A stretch of 64,000 nt of DNA, taken from contig NC_081414.1 in NCBI RefSeq assembly GCF_030272615.1, positions 763,535,648 through 763,599,647 on the forward strand, in the 5' to 3' direction. The stretch is from Cryptomeria japonica (lineage: Eukaryota > Streptophyta > Pinopsida > Cupressales > Cupressaceae). Below the pieces are notes generated by a model, which was given only the letters and a program-made list of their open reading frames with translations, was not told where the DNA came from and ran no database searches. The first letter of the stretch is position 1, and every line of letters starts with the position of its first letter. Shown here in pieces: positions 33,906 through 44,982 of the stretch. Made by a program: the position numbers and the translations under genes.

Positions 33906-36516
33906 TGTTGGCATTGTGTTTCCATTGATGTCAACTGGTATAGGATGGCTACCAATATAAGGGATGTATGTGCAACACTATCTTGGAGGCATAAAAGATG
34001 TGATATCTTTGATGTCACTCAGTCTTGTAGGTCACTAGTACACAAGTTAGTGATTCACTTGTGTTGAAGATATGGACAGGAGACCAGTATGATATAACAA
34101 CCAGTAAATGATGACATCTAAAAGTTGGGCTATTGATTGTGATGAAGAGGTGAAATGCTATCAGGAATTGCATAAACACCAAAAGTGCAGAATGGATAGG
34201 TTACTGGTACAATCTATCACTGATAAGGAAAGGGTGTCAACTCGTAAGTGTTGTGTTCACAGTGAGTAGTTGCCAACCAAAAAACTTATAACCAGTGTAC
34301 AAGAAGAGTGATCAAGGTGCTTGGATGTTATTTGTGATGAAGAGACAGATGGTTACCAAGAATCACATCAACACTGGAGGAGAAGGATGTACAAGTCACC
34401 GATATTTTGTGTGGATGCAAAACAACAAGACTCCCACAAGATAAAGATGCAGTCACCAAGTGAAGAGATCAATGACAATGAATGTGCCCACACCGGATCA
34501 CATGTGCCTATTTGAAGATATGCCGCACAAACAAGGAAGCCACATGAGTACATTACAGGATGTAGATGACAAGGATTCACTACCAATGGTAAGTGGAGCT
34601 TATCTCCTATTATGCATAGTGTGTATCATAGTTCTATAAGATAAGGAAGAAGGGGTAAAGGAAGGTGTTTGAAGGCTCAGACAGGATCTACCAGTGAATC
34701 ATAGGAATTCCTCAAGTGCATGAAATTAGGGATATGCACTAGACTGATAGAGAAGGAATGTTTAGGTGTTGGGACAGATGAAGAGTGATGGGTTTGTCAC
34801 TTTGACAAACTAGTTGAGATATGGTCTTGGCTAATGAAGAAGAAAGCAAGGCTAAACAGTTGCAGGCAGAGGATATTGGTTGGACTGAAGATGGATTCAG
34901 TTGAAGGTTAATGACATGGTGTCATCAAGAGTGTTTATCAACAGGTATGTTTACTAAAAATATGGATAAGGTAGAGATGTAGAAGACTCCCATCTGATGA
35001 GGTTGTGCATAAGGAAGGTTAGCAAGAGTGCTAACCGATTGAGTATTCCACTGAAACAGAAGCAAAGTGCAAGATTGAAAAAGGACCTATTAAGGGTTTA
35101 ACTGAGAAGGGTAGTAACCCGATAGAGGAACTCGATAATGGAGTTGGTCGATGATCCAATCCATCCTGACATAGATGATCAAGCAAAGGTAAATGCCGAC
35201 ACAGTTTCCACATGGAGATGAAGTGGCATGCATACATAGGTCGGTGTGTTGAGTCAGAGGAGTGTCAGGTGGTGAGGTAGCTAGCGAGAGGTCAACATTT
35301 ATGTTGACTATGAGATTCATGGGATGCACAAAAAAGGTTTGCGGTTTGAGGTCAATGGAAAACAAAGATCCAGCATAAACTATTTTAGCAGATCGAGGAA
35401 GGTGAAAGAAACCACAAAAACAATCTTGGTGATTGACTAAGAAATCCATTGATAGGTTAAAAGAAGATTGCTAAAAATAGAAGGTGTGATAAGGATGGCA
35501 CGATAATGGCAGGTTTGATTGATGTGTTACAGTTCATCAATCTAGGCAATCAGATCGGATGAGATCTAATTATATTTGGTTTTCCTCGAGGTCAATGAGG
35601 AATTGCTAACTACCTAAAATTTGAATTGGTTTTTGGCGGGAAAACCAAGTTATAAATATGAAAGTCAAAATCATTGAAGGGTGTTGCTAGATGAGAGAGT
35701 ATTGTTGCTGAAGAACTGAGATCAGTCAAGTGCTCATTTAGAAGACAAAGAAGAGATTGAGTGTCAGGAAGAACATGGTAGAATTGTTCAACTAGCATCA
35801 GTGAGGCTACCGATAGTCAACCATTGAATTTGACAAAGGAGAGAACTGACAGAGGTCAAACCTGCAAAGAAGAAATGCAAAAGACTCCAGACAAGGTAGG
35901 CATAGAACCAACAAAATATTGTACTAGTGGAGAGTAGCAGAGTAGATGAGAGAAGAGTAAATTGGCAGAGAGAAGAATCGACAGAGTGGTGAACCAGTAG
36001 AGAATAGAACCACTAGAGAGAGAGAACAGGCATTGAATTGGATAGAAGATCCAATGGAGAGATTTTTAGAAGTGTTACAAAATCCATTTGTAACAAGGTT
36101 ATTAACTTGTAAATGATTATTTTTTGTATTCACTGAGTTGTAGCTCAGTGCATGGGTTGTAGCTCCTTGGGTTGGTGCCCTAAATCAGGGGTTGGTGCTC
36201 CTTGGGTTGGTGCCTTAAATTAGGGGTTGGTGCCCTAAACATTGTAATCAGAGTTTTACTATGAGGCTGGATTGGAGCAATAGACTCCAACAACATTTCT
36301 CATTGAGGTTTTTCCCATCTTGGGTATTCCTCGTATATGCTGGTGTTATGTGATATCACTTTCATGTGTGATTGCATTTGTGTTAGTCTCCCCTCTAACT
36401 GATAAGTTATCTTTCAGTTATATCTGATAACCGGTATACACACATAGGATAGTTAAAGGGAAAAAGTTTGGGAAGAACTTATTCACCCCCCTCTTGGTGG
36501 CACATTATGTCTAACA
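33906..36516 (+). mobile_element. Solo LTR F (2611 bp) in element D gag
   Basis: Starts TGTTGGCATTGTG and ends GTCTAACA, flanked by exact TTCTT duplications (33901-33905 and 36517-36521), with no internal sequence. It is homologous to the 2.45 kb LTRs of element G, in which the same termini border a primer site and a purine tract. Intra-element LTR recombination is the usual origin of solo LTRs. It holds tandem 35-base units at 36153-36240 and the core TTTTTCCCATCTTGGG at about 36310-36325. Confidence 0.92.
36153..36240 (+). repeat. Tandem 35-base units in LTR F
   Basis: About 2.5 units, each with GGGTTGGTGCTCCTTGGG and GGTGCCCTAAAT, located about 280 bases before the LTR end. The same unit occurs in the LTRs of G and H with other copy numbers. 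Confidence 0.87.
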
Positions 36517-37416
36517 TTCTTGACCTACACTCAACAACTCTATGTCCAAACTTGTTGCAATTGAAGCAATATCAATTAAAAATACTAGACTTATACCCTT
36601 CATATGCATTAGGTCTATATCCATAAAAATTACTTGATCTACTTCTATAAACATGAGTAGTATGACCTACCTTGTGACAATTAAAATATATTGGTTTGTA
36701 GGTTCTCTTACCAGTGTTCTTCTATTTGGTCTATGGTGCATATTTGGCTTTATGCATGGTGTCCCTAGTACTTGATGGTTCTCCTTGTCCAAAGGTTGTG
36801 TATCCCAAGCCATGTGTATCTCCATTCTTCCTTTGTATCTGAGTCTTCTCATCAAGCATAGCAGTGCTCTTGTTGAATTTAGCTAGTAACTCATTTGCAT
36901 CAGCCAACTCCTTGGTAAGTTCTTCTCTTCTTTGTAAGACTTTCTCTAAGAGACATAGCCATGTCTAGATCAACTTGTATTTCCTCTTTTTTCTCTTTTT
37001 GCTCATGAAGTTGTGCATGCAAGATACCAATCTCCTAGTTCAACTTAATGATCTCATGCTCCTTATCTCTTATTGTATCTTCAGCTGTCCTTCTGGCTTC
37101 CAACTCTTGACTCATCCTAATGGTAAAGGCTTCCAACTCTCTCCTTAGATTTATCTTCTCATCATTCATATTTTCTACCTCATTAACCAAGGTATCAATG
37201 TTGAATTCCTCTGATGAACTATTTTCACTGAGTTCTAACAACTGTTCAGCCAACTCTTTTCTCTTAGCCAATGAATCTTTGTATTTGATATTTAGTTCAC
37301 GAAGGGTTTCTTCAAATTCTCCAAGCCTATGTGAAAGCTCTCTGTAACTCATTCAACCTTCCCCCATGATAGCTTTAGACATCCTTCCCAAGTGATTAAT
37401 CCTTTAAGGGAATTAG

Positions 37417-37428
37417 GCTCTGATACCA
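37417..37428 (-). promoter_or_regulatory. Element D primer-binding site (tRNA-Met)
   Basis: Minus strand TGGTATCAGAGC, two bases from the LTR. Confidence 0.92.
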
Positions 37429-37430
37429 AT

Positions 37431-37740
37431 TTTTATTATGAGGATCCACTAACTGCTGAGAGGGGGGGTGAATAAGTAGTTAAACAAATCTGATAATACT
37501 TCAAAAACTAGTACCGGTAACTACTCAAACAATCCTATAAACTGATTTACCAACCCATTCATTTAAGTGTTCATCAACATGCAAATAAAGTAATGATATT
37601 AAATCCACACATCAACAATGCATCGCCACATGAACACATAGATTTTTCATGTGGAAACCCAAATGGGAAAAAACAAGGTGGGAATTAGCACTGTTTTGGA
37701 ATGCACTCGGTTAAAGGCCTAGCATGGTTAGGAGCTTTAC
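37431..37740 (-). repeat. Element D 5' LTR, left piece
   Basis: TTTTATTATGAGGATCC onwards, matching 22772 onwards. Ends with the TTTAC duplication made by element H (37736-37740). Confidence 0.88.
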
Positions 37741-39427
37741 TATTGGCATTAGGTTGTCATTGATGTCAACAGGTATGACATGGTCACTGGTAAGTAAGTA
37801 GTAGTGGCCAGTATGGGTGAAGTAAGACATGATGATGTCAATCAAAATGTGTGTAAGCAGACATAAAGGTATGTTACCAATACACATGAAATACATCATC
37901 TACTAGTAAAACAAGACCACTAGAAAGGCAAAGAAAGCAGGCAAAGAAGAACAAAAAGATGTGAAACGGTATACATAGAGAAGTTTAATGCTACTGGTAA
38001 ATGGACTTAGTAAATGGACTAGCATGTTTGATGGAAGGCCAAGTTGATCCATCGATAGAGAAGAGGTCAGTAGGTATGAAGGTCCACCGGTGAGGTTAGG
38101 TTATACTGATAAGGTGAGTTCAACCGATAGTTAATCTTGGTCAGTAAAAGATGTCAAATTGACATAGCAGACTAAAGATGATGCCAAACCAAAATAGAAA
38201 ACCTAGCATAGGTGGATGTCGACAAGGATGACAAGTGGAAACCAGGTGGTGAGCATGCAGAGGTCGGTGAAGTAATCATCGACCTACTAGTCAACAAGCA
38301 AGTCAAAATTAATGAAGAACCCATAAATCAAGGGAGGATGGTAGAATGTTGTAGCTCAAGGAAGACAAGGTGACAAGGTGATTGAACTAACCTAGCAAGA
38401 AGATCTGATTTGTTTACCCGTTTGCCAAAGAAAACAGTCAAGCCATTAATGGCAATTTATAGAGAAATACAAATAAGCATGTTGCAGACATCCAAATATA
38501 GAAAACACACATTGGAAGGTGAGGTGTTGGCAGTGTTGATTGATGACATGCAAATCATCATTCCAGAAAGGTAAATCTAATCAGATTTGATATGGATTGA
38601 GTTGGTGGAGGAAAACCCTAGCACACCACCATTTGAATGATGCCTTTGGCGAGGACATTCAGAAATAAATATGTGAACTTGAGATTGAAGATGATTGATG
38701 CTAGATACAAAGTGTGATAGGAAAGAGATCCTGAGAAAGAAGAAAGACTATATACCTGAGAGTTATTTCTTAGAGAGTTAGAGTGTGTGTTAGCAAGCTG
38801 AACTAGTGAGAGGGTCTAACTGGTAGAGACAAAGTAACTAGTAAACTATTAAAGTCTTAATAGTCAAGCATACCGATAAGGATTGATTGGTTAGGAAGGC
38901 ATCCAAGAGTGACACTATGAAGTGTGAGGTTGAGAGAGAGAAGAAAGGCTGGGAGTAACTGGTGAGTGATCAGAGAGACTAATCGAATAACTGGTAGTGT
39001 GAGAACCAATGAAGAAGAGGAGGTTGTTAACCAACAAACATTCATTTATCAAGTGTTGCAAAATTCATTTGCAACTAGGTGGTTTCATTGTATTAAAATT
39101 GTATTGCATTATATTACACTGAGTTGTTACTTGGTGTAAGGGTTGGTGCTCCTTGGGTTGGTGCCCTTAATCAGTAGGGGTCGGTGCCCTAAATCATTAT
39201 ATTCTATTATTTCATTGTGAGGTTGGATTGGAGCAATATACTCTAGCAACATTTCTCATCGAGGTTTTCCTCATACATAAGGTGTTGTGGGTTATCCATT
39301 TATGTGTTTGGCTCTTTTGATAGCCACTTTAGTGTTTAGGTTGTTAACTAGTACTCAAGTCTTGGTTTAAAAGAATATTTAGGAACCACCAATTCACCCC
39401 CCTCTTAGTGGTACATTGTGTTCAACA
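37741..39427 (+). repeat. Element H 5' LTR (1687 bp)
   Basis: Starts TATTGGCATTAGG (TG decayed to TA) and ends GTTCAACA. Matches 44983-46702; roughly 16 differences in the first ~130 bases by eye. One and a half of the 35-base tandem units lie at 39139-39196. Confidence 0.92.
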
Positions 39428-39429
39428 AT

Positions 39430-39441
39430 TAGTATCAGATC
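39430..39441 (+). promoter_or_regulatory. Element H primer-binding site, decayed
   Basis: TAGTATCAGATC where related elements have TGGTATCAGAGC: two changes, one a G-to-A. Confidence 0.8.
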
Positions 39442-39501
39442 CTAGGTTCTCGGTTGAATAAAGCTTTCTCTAGCTTGGGTTTATTTTGGTGAAAGCACAC
39501 A

Positions 39502-41655
39502 ATGGAAAGAAATGAGTCCACCTCCTCAAAATCCCCCATGTTTGATGGATCTAACTATGCCTTCTGGTGCAGAAGATTGGAGACCTATATTTCCTCCCTT
39601 GGTTTTCATGTGTGGATGTTTTTCAAGAATGGGTATACTATCCCTAGTGTTCCTCCTATTGATTCAGATGCTAAGAAGGAGTATGAGAATAATGCAAAGG
39701 CTAAACATGCTATCTTAAGTGGGCTGCTAGATAATGTGTTTGTCAAGGTCATGCACTATGCATCTGCCAAGGAGACTTGGGATAAATTGCAAATATTATT
39801 TGAAGGAGATGCCAAAGTCAAAGAGGCCAAGCTACAATCACTAAGAGGTTAGCTTGAAGGCATCAAGATGAAAGATGAAGAAAATATTGCAGACTACCTT
39901 CACATAGTAGATAAAACTGTGAACACCATCAGAGGACTTAGAGAAGAAATTATTGATGAAATTATTGTCAAGAAGGTACATAGATCTCTCACATCTAAGT
40001 ATGATACAAAGGTTTCTTCCATAGAGGAATCCAAGGATCTGAAGACCTTCATAATGGATGAGCTATCTAGCTCTCTAAAAGCGTATGAAATGAGAACAAT
40101 TGGTGAAGCATCATCAATGAAAGAGGAAACGTTCAACTCCACCAAAAAAGGTGAAGGAATAGGTTGCTCATAAAGGATCCAGTGAAGAATCGGATGCAGA
40201 GGTAGAAAACTCTGTCAGAAAGCTCAAGAGAGGATCCAACAAGTATAAAGGAAAGTTACCACTCGAACGCTTCAACTATGGTAAATTTAGACACTTTTTT
40301 GAAAAATGTCCTTATAATGAAACTGATGGAGATGAGAAAAGAAGTTTTGGCAGATCTATCGGTAAAGACAAAGAAAGGAATGTCTACTGGCAAGGAAGAA
40401 GAGGCTACTGGAAGAAGAACAACCTATATACTATTGAGGATGATTCCACAAATGAAGAGAGTGCATCAAAAGATGACTACCATGAGAATAAAAGAGAAGT
40501 TAATCTATTTATGGCACTACATGAACCAGTTGGTGAAGATGAGGAAGAAGAAGACAATGGAAATTGAAGCTGAAGTAGATCTATAAGGTGAGCTCATAAG
40601 TTCTCTTGAGGAGCTAAGTAAGACAAGAAGAGAACTCAAGAAGGTCAAGCTTGCTACAACAGAAGAACAAGGTCTCTTGAAGATATCCGTAGATAAGTCC
40701 AATTAAGTTATCTCTGACTTAAAACTCCAGTTGGAAGAAGCCAAGAAGATATGTGAAGTTACATCCTCTGATCAGTTAAAGAAGGAAAAGGAGAATCAAG
40801 ATCTAGAAACAAAAATAATAAAGCTCAGAAAAGAGCTTGAAAAGAGTAAGGATGAACTGAAAGTGAGAAGCAAATATGAGGGTAGCACAGAAGTCTTGGA
40901 TAAAATGAGAAAACAAAAGCAATCTAAAAATACTGTTGGCTTAGGATTTGAAGAAGGACAAAGTTCAAACAATAAAGATACATCTGGTAAGGAGATATAG
41001 TCCACTTCTTCAAGTGAAGGTGAAGAGAAGAAGACATTCACATTAAGAAAGGATACTGGTAAGAAGACTTATGCAAAAGTTGTTAGAAACTGCCACACAA
41101 ACCAGTATACACAATCAATGAACCGGAGGCCACACTAATGTACCAGAATGCAGATCTTAGAAGAAATGCAAGGGTTAATCATGAAGGTTTACTAGAGTTA
41201 ACAACATGAAAAAAAGACCCCTGGTGAGACAGACATTTGCAGGACCATGGCAACCTAACCGATATGTTCCAAACTTTCACAGTTATTATTACCGATGTAA
41301 CAAATTTGGACATAGGTTAGCTGATTGTAGCTTAACAAATAAGCCCACTATAAGTTATGAAAGTATAAATTGATTTAATGCACTCTGGGATATGAATTTT
41401 GTTTGTTATCAGTGCAATGGATTTGGTCATAGGAGTTTTGAATGTAGGAAGAGTAATTCAGTGTCCTACAATAGTTTCAAAGATTCATCTTTCAATGTAA
41501 ATGTGAAATGGTATAACTGTCAAGAGTTTGGACATATAAAAAAGCTTTGTAAGAATAAGAAAATCAAGTAGAAGAGGACAAATCCTAATCAAGAACTAGT
41601 AGCCGAACTGGAGAACAAAATTGTAGCTGGTAAGAAGAAGGAAACTCAACCAATT
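39502..41655 (+). pseudogene. gag: Element H extended Gag: UBN2, coiled coil and four zinc knuckles
   Basis: ATG 39502 opens a UBN2-type capsid (F-D-G-S-N-Y-A-F-W at residues 14-22), continuing past a TAG at 39850 to about 40150, where the frame changes. Knuckle 1 (about 40269) is degenerate (R-F-N-Y-G-K-F-R-H-F-F-E-K-C). About 130 residues of Glu/Lys/Leu heptads follow (40580-40900), then L-D-K-M and V-G-L-G-F. Three more knuckles lie at 41280-41550; only C-Y-Q-C-N-G-F-G-H-R-S-F-E-C (41401-41442) has all its ligands. Stops at 40683, 40998 and 41570 and other frame breaks. Gag assembles particles; the added coiled coil and knuckles resemble Sirevirus-type Gag. Confidence 0.85.
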
Positions 41656-42015
41656 TTGGTTGAGAAAGAAAAGGACAAAGGAAAATCAAGTCTGATAGTG
41701 AAGACTACCCTACATGTTGAAAGAAGAAATCTATGGGTTGTAGATAATGGTTGTTCCAACCACATGAACGGTGATAAAAATAAATTTATAAAACTTGAAG
41801 ACTGGAATGGTGGCTCAGTAAGGTCTGGAGAGAACTCATCAATTAAAATAAAGGGAAAAGGTACTCTGAATGTTGATGGAAAACTGAAAGCACATGATGT
41901 GTATTATGTGGAAGGCCTAAAGCATAATTTTCTGAGTGTGAGTCAGATGTGGGACAAAGGTTATAAATTCACCTTTGACTCTACCGACTACCAGATAGAG
42001 GAAAGTACCAGTTAG
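41656..42015 (+). pseudogene. pol: Element H aspartic protease
   Basis: W-V-V-D-N-G-C-S-N-H-M-N-G-D at about 41731-41772: the catalytic Asp remains but D-S-G reads D-N-G. K-G-K-G-T-L-N-V-D-G and V-E-G-L-K-H-N-F-L-S-V-S-Q follow. A stop at 42013 separates it from GAG-pre-integrase. Confidence 0.87.
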
Positions 42016-42084
42016 ATTGTAGTCAAACCTGTAAGAGGATAGATGGTAATGTATATAGTCTGAAAGTGTTTTAAATCCCAATGC

Positions 42085-43191
42085 ATGTTGGGACAAGTGG
42101 ATGAAATTTGGTTGTGGCACAGAAGATTAGGCCACATAAATTTTGATAGTCTAGTTGTAGTAAGAAAAAAGGTTTGTGTGAGAAAAATATCACTCGTCAT
42201 CAAACCAGTTAACACATTTTATGATGAATGTGTGAAAGGGAAGCAGACTAAGGTGAGCTTCAAGACAAAAGAACACAACACTTCAAGACCACTTGAAATG
42301 GTACATACAGATATATGTGGTCTGACTAGGAAAAGAGTTGTTGTTGGTGAAATGTATTTTATGCTCTTCATTGATGACTATTCAAGAATGACATGGGTCA
42401 CTTTCCTACAAGATAAATCACAAAAATTTGATAGATTCAAGATCTTTCAAAAGATGCTATAGAAGGAAAGTGGGTGCAAACTGAAATGCCTAAGATCAGA
42501 CTAGTGTGGAGAGTTCACATCAAATGAGTTTAAAGAATACTATGAAAGACATGGAATCAAAAGGCAATACTCAGCCCCCAGGACACCACAACAAAATGGT
42601 GTGGTAGAAAGGAAGAACGAGATAGCCAAGGAGATGGCCAGAACCATGTTAAATGAGGAAAGTTTGTTAGACATGTATTGGAAGGAAGTGGTTCATACTG
42701 CTACATATACCTTGAATTAGGTTAAACTAAGAATAAACAACATAATGACACCTTATGAGTTGTGGTATGACCAAAAACCATCAGTCAAGTACTTCAAGTT
42801 ATTTGGAAGCAAGTGTTTTATAAAGAGAGATATGGATGGTTTAGATAGTTTTGACTCCAGGAGTGATGAAGGGACTTTCCTTGGTTACTCAACTAATAGT
42901 AAGGCCTATAAATTCTACAATAAAAGACTAGGAAGAATCATTGAGAGCATGCAAGTAAGAGTTGATGAGGATATGCATAAAGGAAGACAAGCACAAGTAA
43001 AATGGTATGATGATTTTGGTGATGAAGGTGAAGAATCTCAGTCAGACAATAAACCAGAAGAAGCATACAATAAAGTCCCTAACTAGTATGTGCAGAAGAA
43101 CCACCCGAAAGAGCATATTTTAGGTAATAAGAGTGATGGTGTGCAAACTAGAGAAGACTTTCCTGGAATGATGAACAAGTCAATTTTTGCC
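42085..43191 (+). pseudogene. pol: Element H GAG-pre-integrase and integrase
   Basis: W-L-W-H-R-R-L-G-H; the C-x-x-C pair reads Y-D-E-C, losing one zinc ligand. First Asp in V-H-T-D-I-C-G; second in L-R-S-D followed by a TAG at 42502-42504 where related copies have Gln; Glu in N-G-V-V-E-R-K-N. Further stops at 42460, 42718 and 43084. The C-terminal region 42745-43086 is open (G-S-K-C-F-I-K-R-D). A frameshift near 43190 leads to RT. Confidence 0.88.
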
Positions 43192-43193
43192 TC

Positions 43194-44740
43194 ATGACTA
43201 AAGTAGAACCTAAAACATTCAATGAGGCTAGCAAAAGTAAAAAATGGATGGATGCCATGGAAGAAGAGTTGCAGCAGATTGAGAAGAACAAGACTTGGGA
43301 ATTAGTCCCTAGACTAGAAGACAAGAACATCATTGGCACCAAATGGGTCTACTGGAACAAGATGAATGAAGAAGGTAAAATTGTTAGGCATAAAGCTAGA
43401 CTTGTGTGCAAGGATTACTCTCAAGTAGAGGGCATTGATTTTGAAGAAATATTTGCACTGGTAGCTAGATTAGAAGCAATTAGGATGTTTCTACCTTTCT
43501 CAGCCTACAAGGGTTATAAGGTATATCAAATGGATGAGAAATTTGCCTTCCTTAATGGAAATTTGGAAGAAGTGTACATGGAGCAACCAAAAGGGTTTAT
43601 GTTACATGATGATGAAACCTTTGTGTGTCAGTTAAAGAAAGCCTTGTATGGTTTAAAGCAGGCTCCTAGAGCATGGTAGTCAAGGCTAGATCAATATCTG
43701 AAGGAGCAAGGATTCAAAAAGGGGAGTGTTGATAGTAATCTATACATCAAGGCAGATGGGAATCACATGATCATGGTGGCTATGTATGTAGATGCCATCA
43801 TTTTTGGAGGAAACAAGGACACTCTTTGCCAAGAATTTGTTGATCAGATGCAGTCAAAATTTGAGATATCAATTCTTGGAGAATTGGCATACTTTCTTGG
43901 TTTGTAGATATTACAGCTAGATAAGGGAATCTTTATGTCACAAACCAAGTATGCAAAGGATATGCTAAAGAAGTTTGAAATGGAGGACTACAAACTGGTG
44001 AGTACCCCCATGGTGACCGAAAGAAAATTAAGAAGGAATGATGAATCAATAGTGTTGGATTAGACATTTTAGATATCCACGGTAGGAAGTTTATTGCATC
44101 TTACTGCTTCTAGACTAGATATAGTGTAGGCAGTGTGTATGGTGGGTAGATTTCAAGAAGCACCTAAGAAGTCACATATGAATGTAGTAAGAAGAATTTT
44201 TAGGTACCTATAAGGGACACTCAATAATGGATTATGGTACCCTAAACAAGGAGAATTCATCTTGGAAGAATATATTGATGTTGATTGGGCAGGTTGCATT
44301 GATGAGCGGAAGAGCACAAATGGTGGTGCATTTTTCCTAGGTGACCGGTTGGTCTCATGGCATAGCAAGAAGCAAGATTCAGTCTCCCTATCAATTGCTA
44401 AAGAAGAATACATCGGTGTTGCTACATGTTTCTCTTAGGTGCTTTGGATGAAGCAAACCCTCAAGGACATACAGGTCGGCATCTCTGATCCTATTCCGAT
44501 CTACTATGATAATTCAAGTGCCATCAACATATCAAAGAACCCAATGATACATTCAAGGGCAAAGCATATAGCCATCAAGAATCATTTTCTTAGAGAGAGG
44601 GCTGATGGATGAGAAGTAAAGATGGAATATGTCCCTATCAGAGAACAAGTGACAGACACCTTCACCAAACCATTACCGGTAAGAAATTTTGAGTACTTAA
44701 GACACAAGTTGGGAGTTGTGTTAGGTGCCTCATGTACTTA
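43194..44740 (+). pseudogene. pol: Element H reverse transcriptase and RNase H
   Basis: One frame from 43194 to the stop near 44739, with internal stops at 43677, 43905 (CAG-to-TAG type), 44061, 44211, 44436 and others. Y-Q-M-D-E keeps the first RT Asp, but the Y-V-D-D box reads Y-V-D-A, so one catalytic Asp is gone. RNase H reads Y-I-D-V-D-W, K-E-E-Y-I-G-V-A and Y-D-N-S-S-A-I. It ends L-P-V-R-N-F-E-Y-L-R-H-K-L-G. Resembles element I more than B or E. Confidence 0.88.
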
Positions 44741-44982
44741 AGTTTGTAAGGAGATATATGGTTCAGGTGGAGTTCATAGCAATATCTATATCTCTTGAAC
44801 CACATGGTAATCATAGGGAAAGTTTAGGGTTGTATGTCTCAGTACAAACTATAATCACTAATTGAAGATTTGACTAAGGGGGAGAATGAAGTACCCTAAC
44901 CCTTTGTAATTATATCAAAGGGGGAGAAATCTATTAGTGTGAAGACTTACAATGAGTTGACATCAATGCCAATGGGGGATAT
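44741..44982 (+). promoter_or_regulatory. Element H 3' untranslated region and polypurine tracts
   Basis: Purine blocks CTAAGGGGGAGAATG at 44875, CAAAGGGGGAGAAA at 44916 and CAATGGGGGATAT before the LTR at 44983. Three tracts in 110 bases. Confidence 0.8.

Larger units (their letters stand above)
33444..37382 (-). pseudogene. Element D ORF1: coiled-coil Gag-like protein, split by solo LTR F
   Basis: ATG 37382, with a stop after nine codons, then the long frame from 37352. Residues 1-105 are heptad-rich (L-G-E-F-E-E-T-L-R-E-L and similar). A T-H-G-L-G-Y motif with G-E-P-S-S follows, then knuckles of CX2CX4HX4C type: C-F-N-C-N-K-F-G-H near 36570 and several decayed ones. After F (33906-36516 plus one TTCTT) the frame resumes with another knuckle and ends K-I-W-K-K-K-H-E-E...P-V-N and a TAA at 33446-33444. 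The segment removed is 2616 bases, a multiple of three, so start and stop are in one frame. Domain order matches element C ORF1. Confidence 0.8.

Noticed and set aside
34321-35450. Small open frames in solo LTR F and the matching parts of G LTRs
   Set aside because: Short, on both strands, and interrupted differently in the G copies; explained by LTR sequence.
36153-36240. Tandem units as a possible CRISPR array
   Set aside because: Contiguous 35-base repeats without unique spacers, inside an LTR of a plant element.
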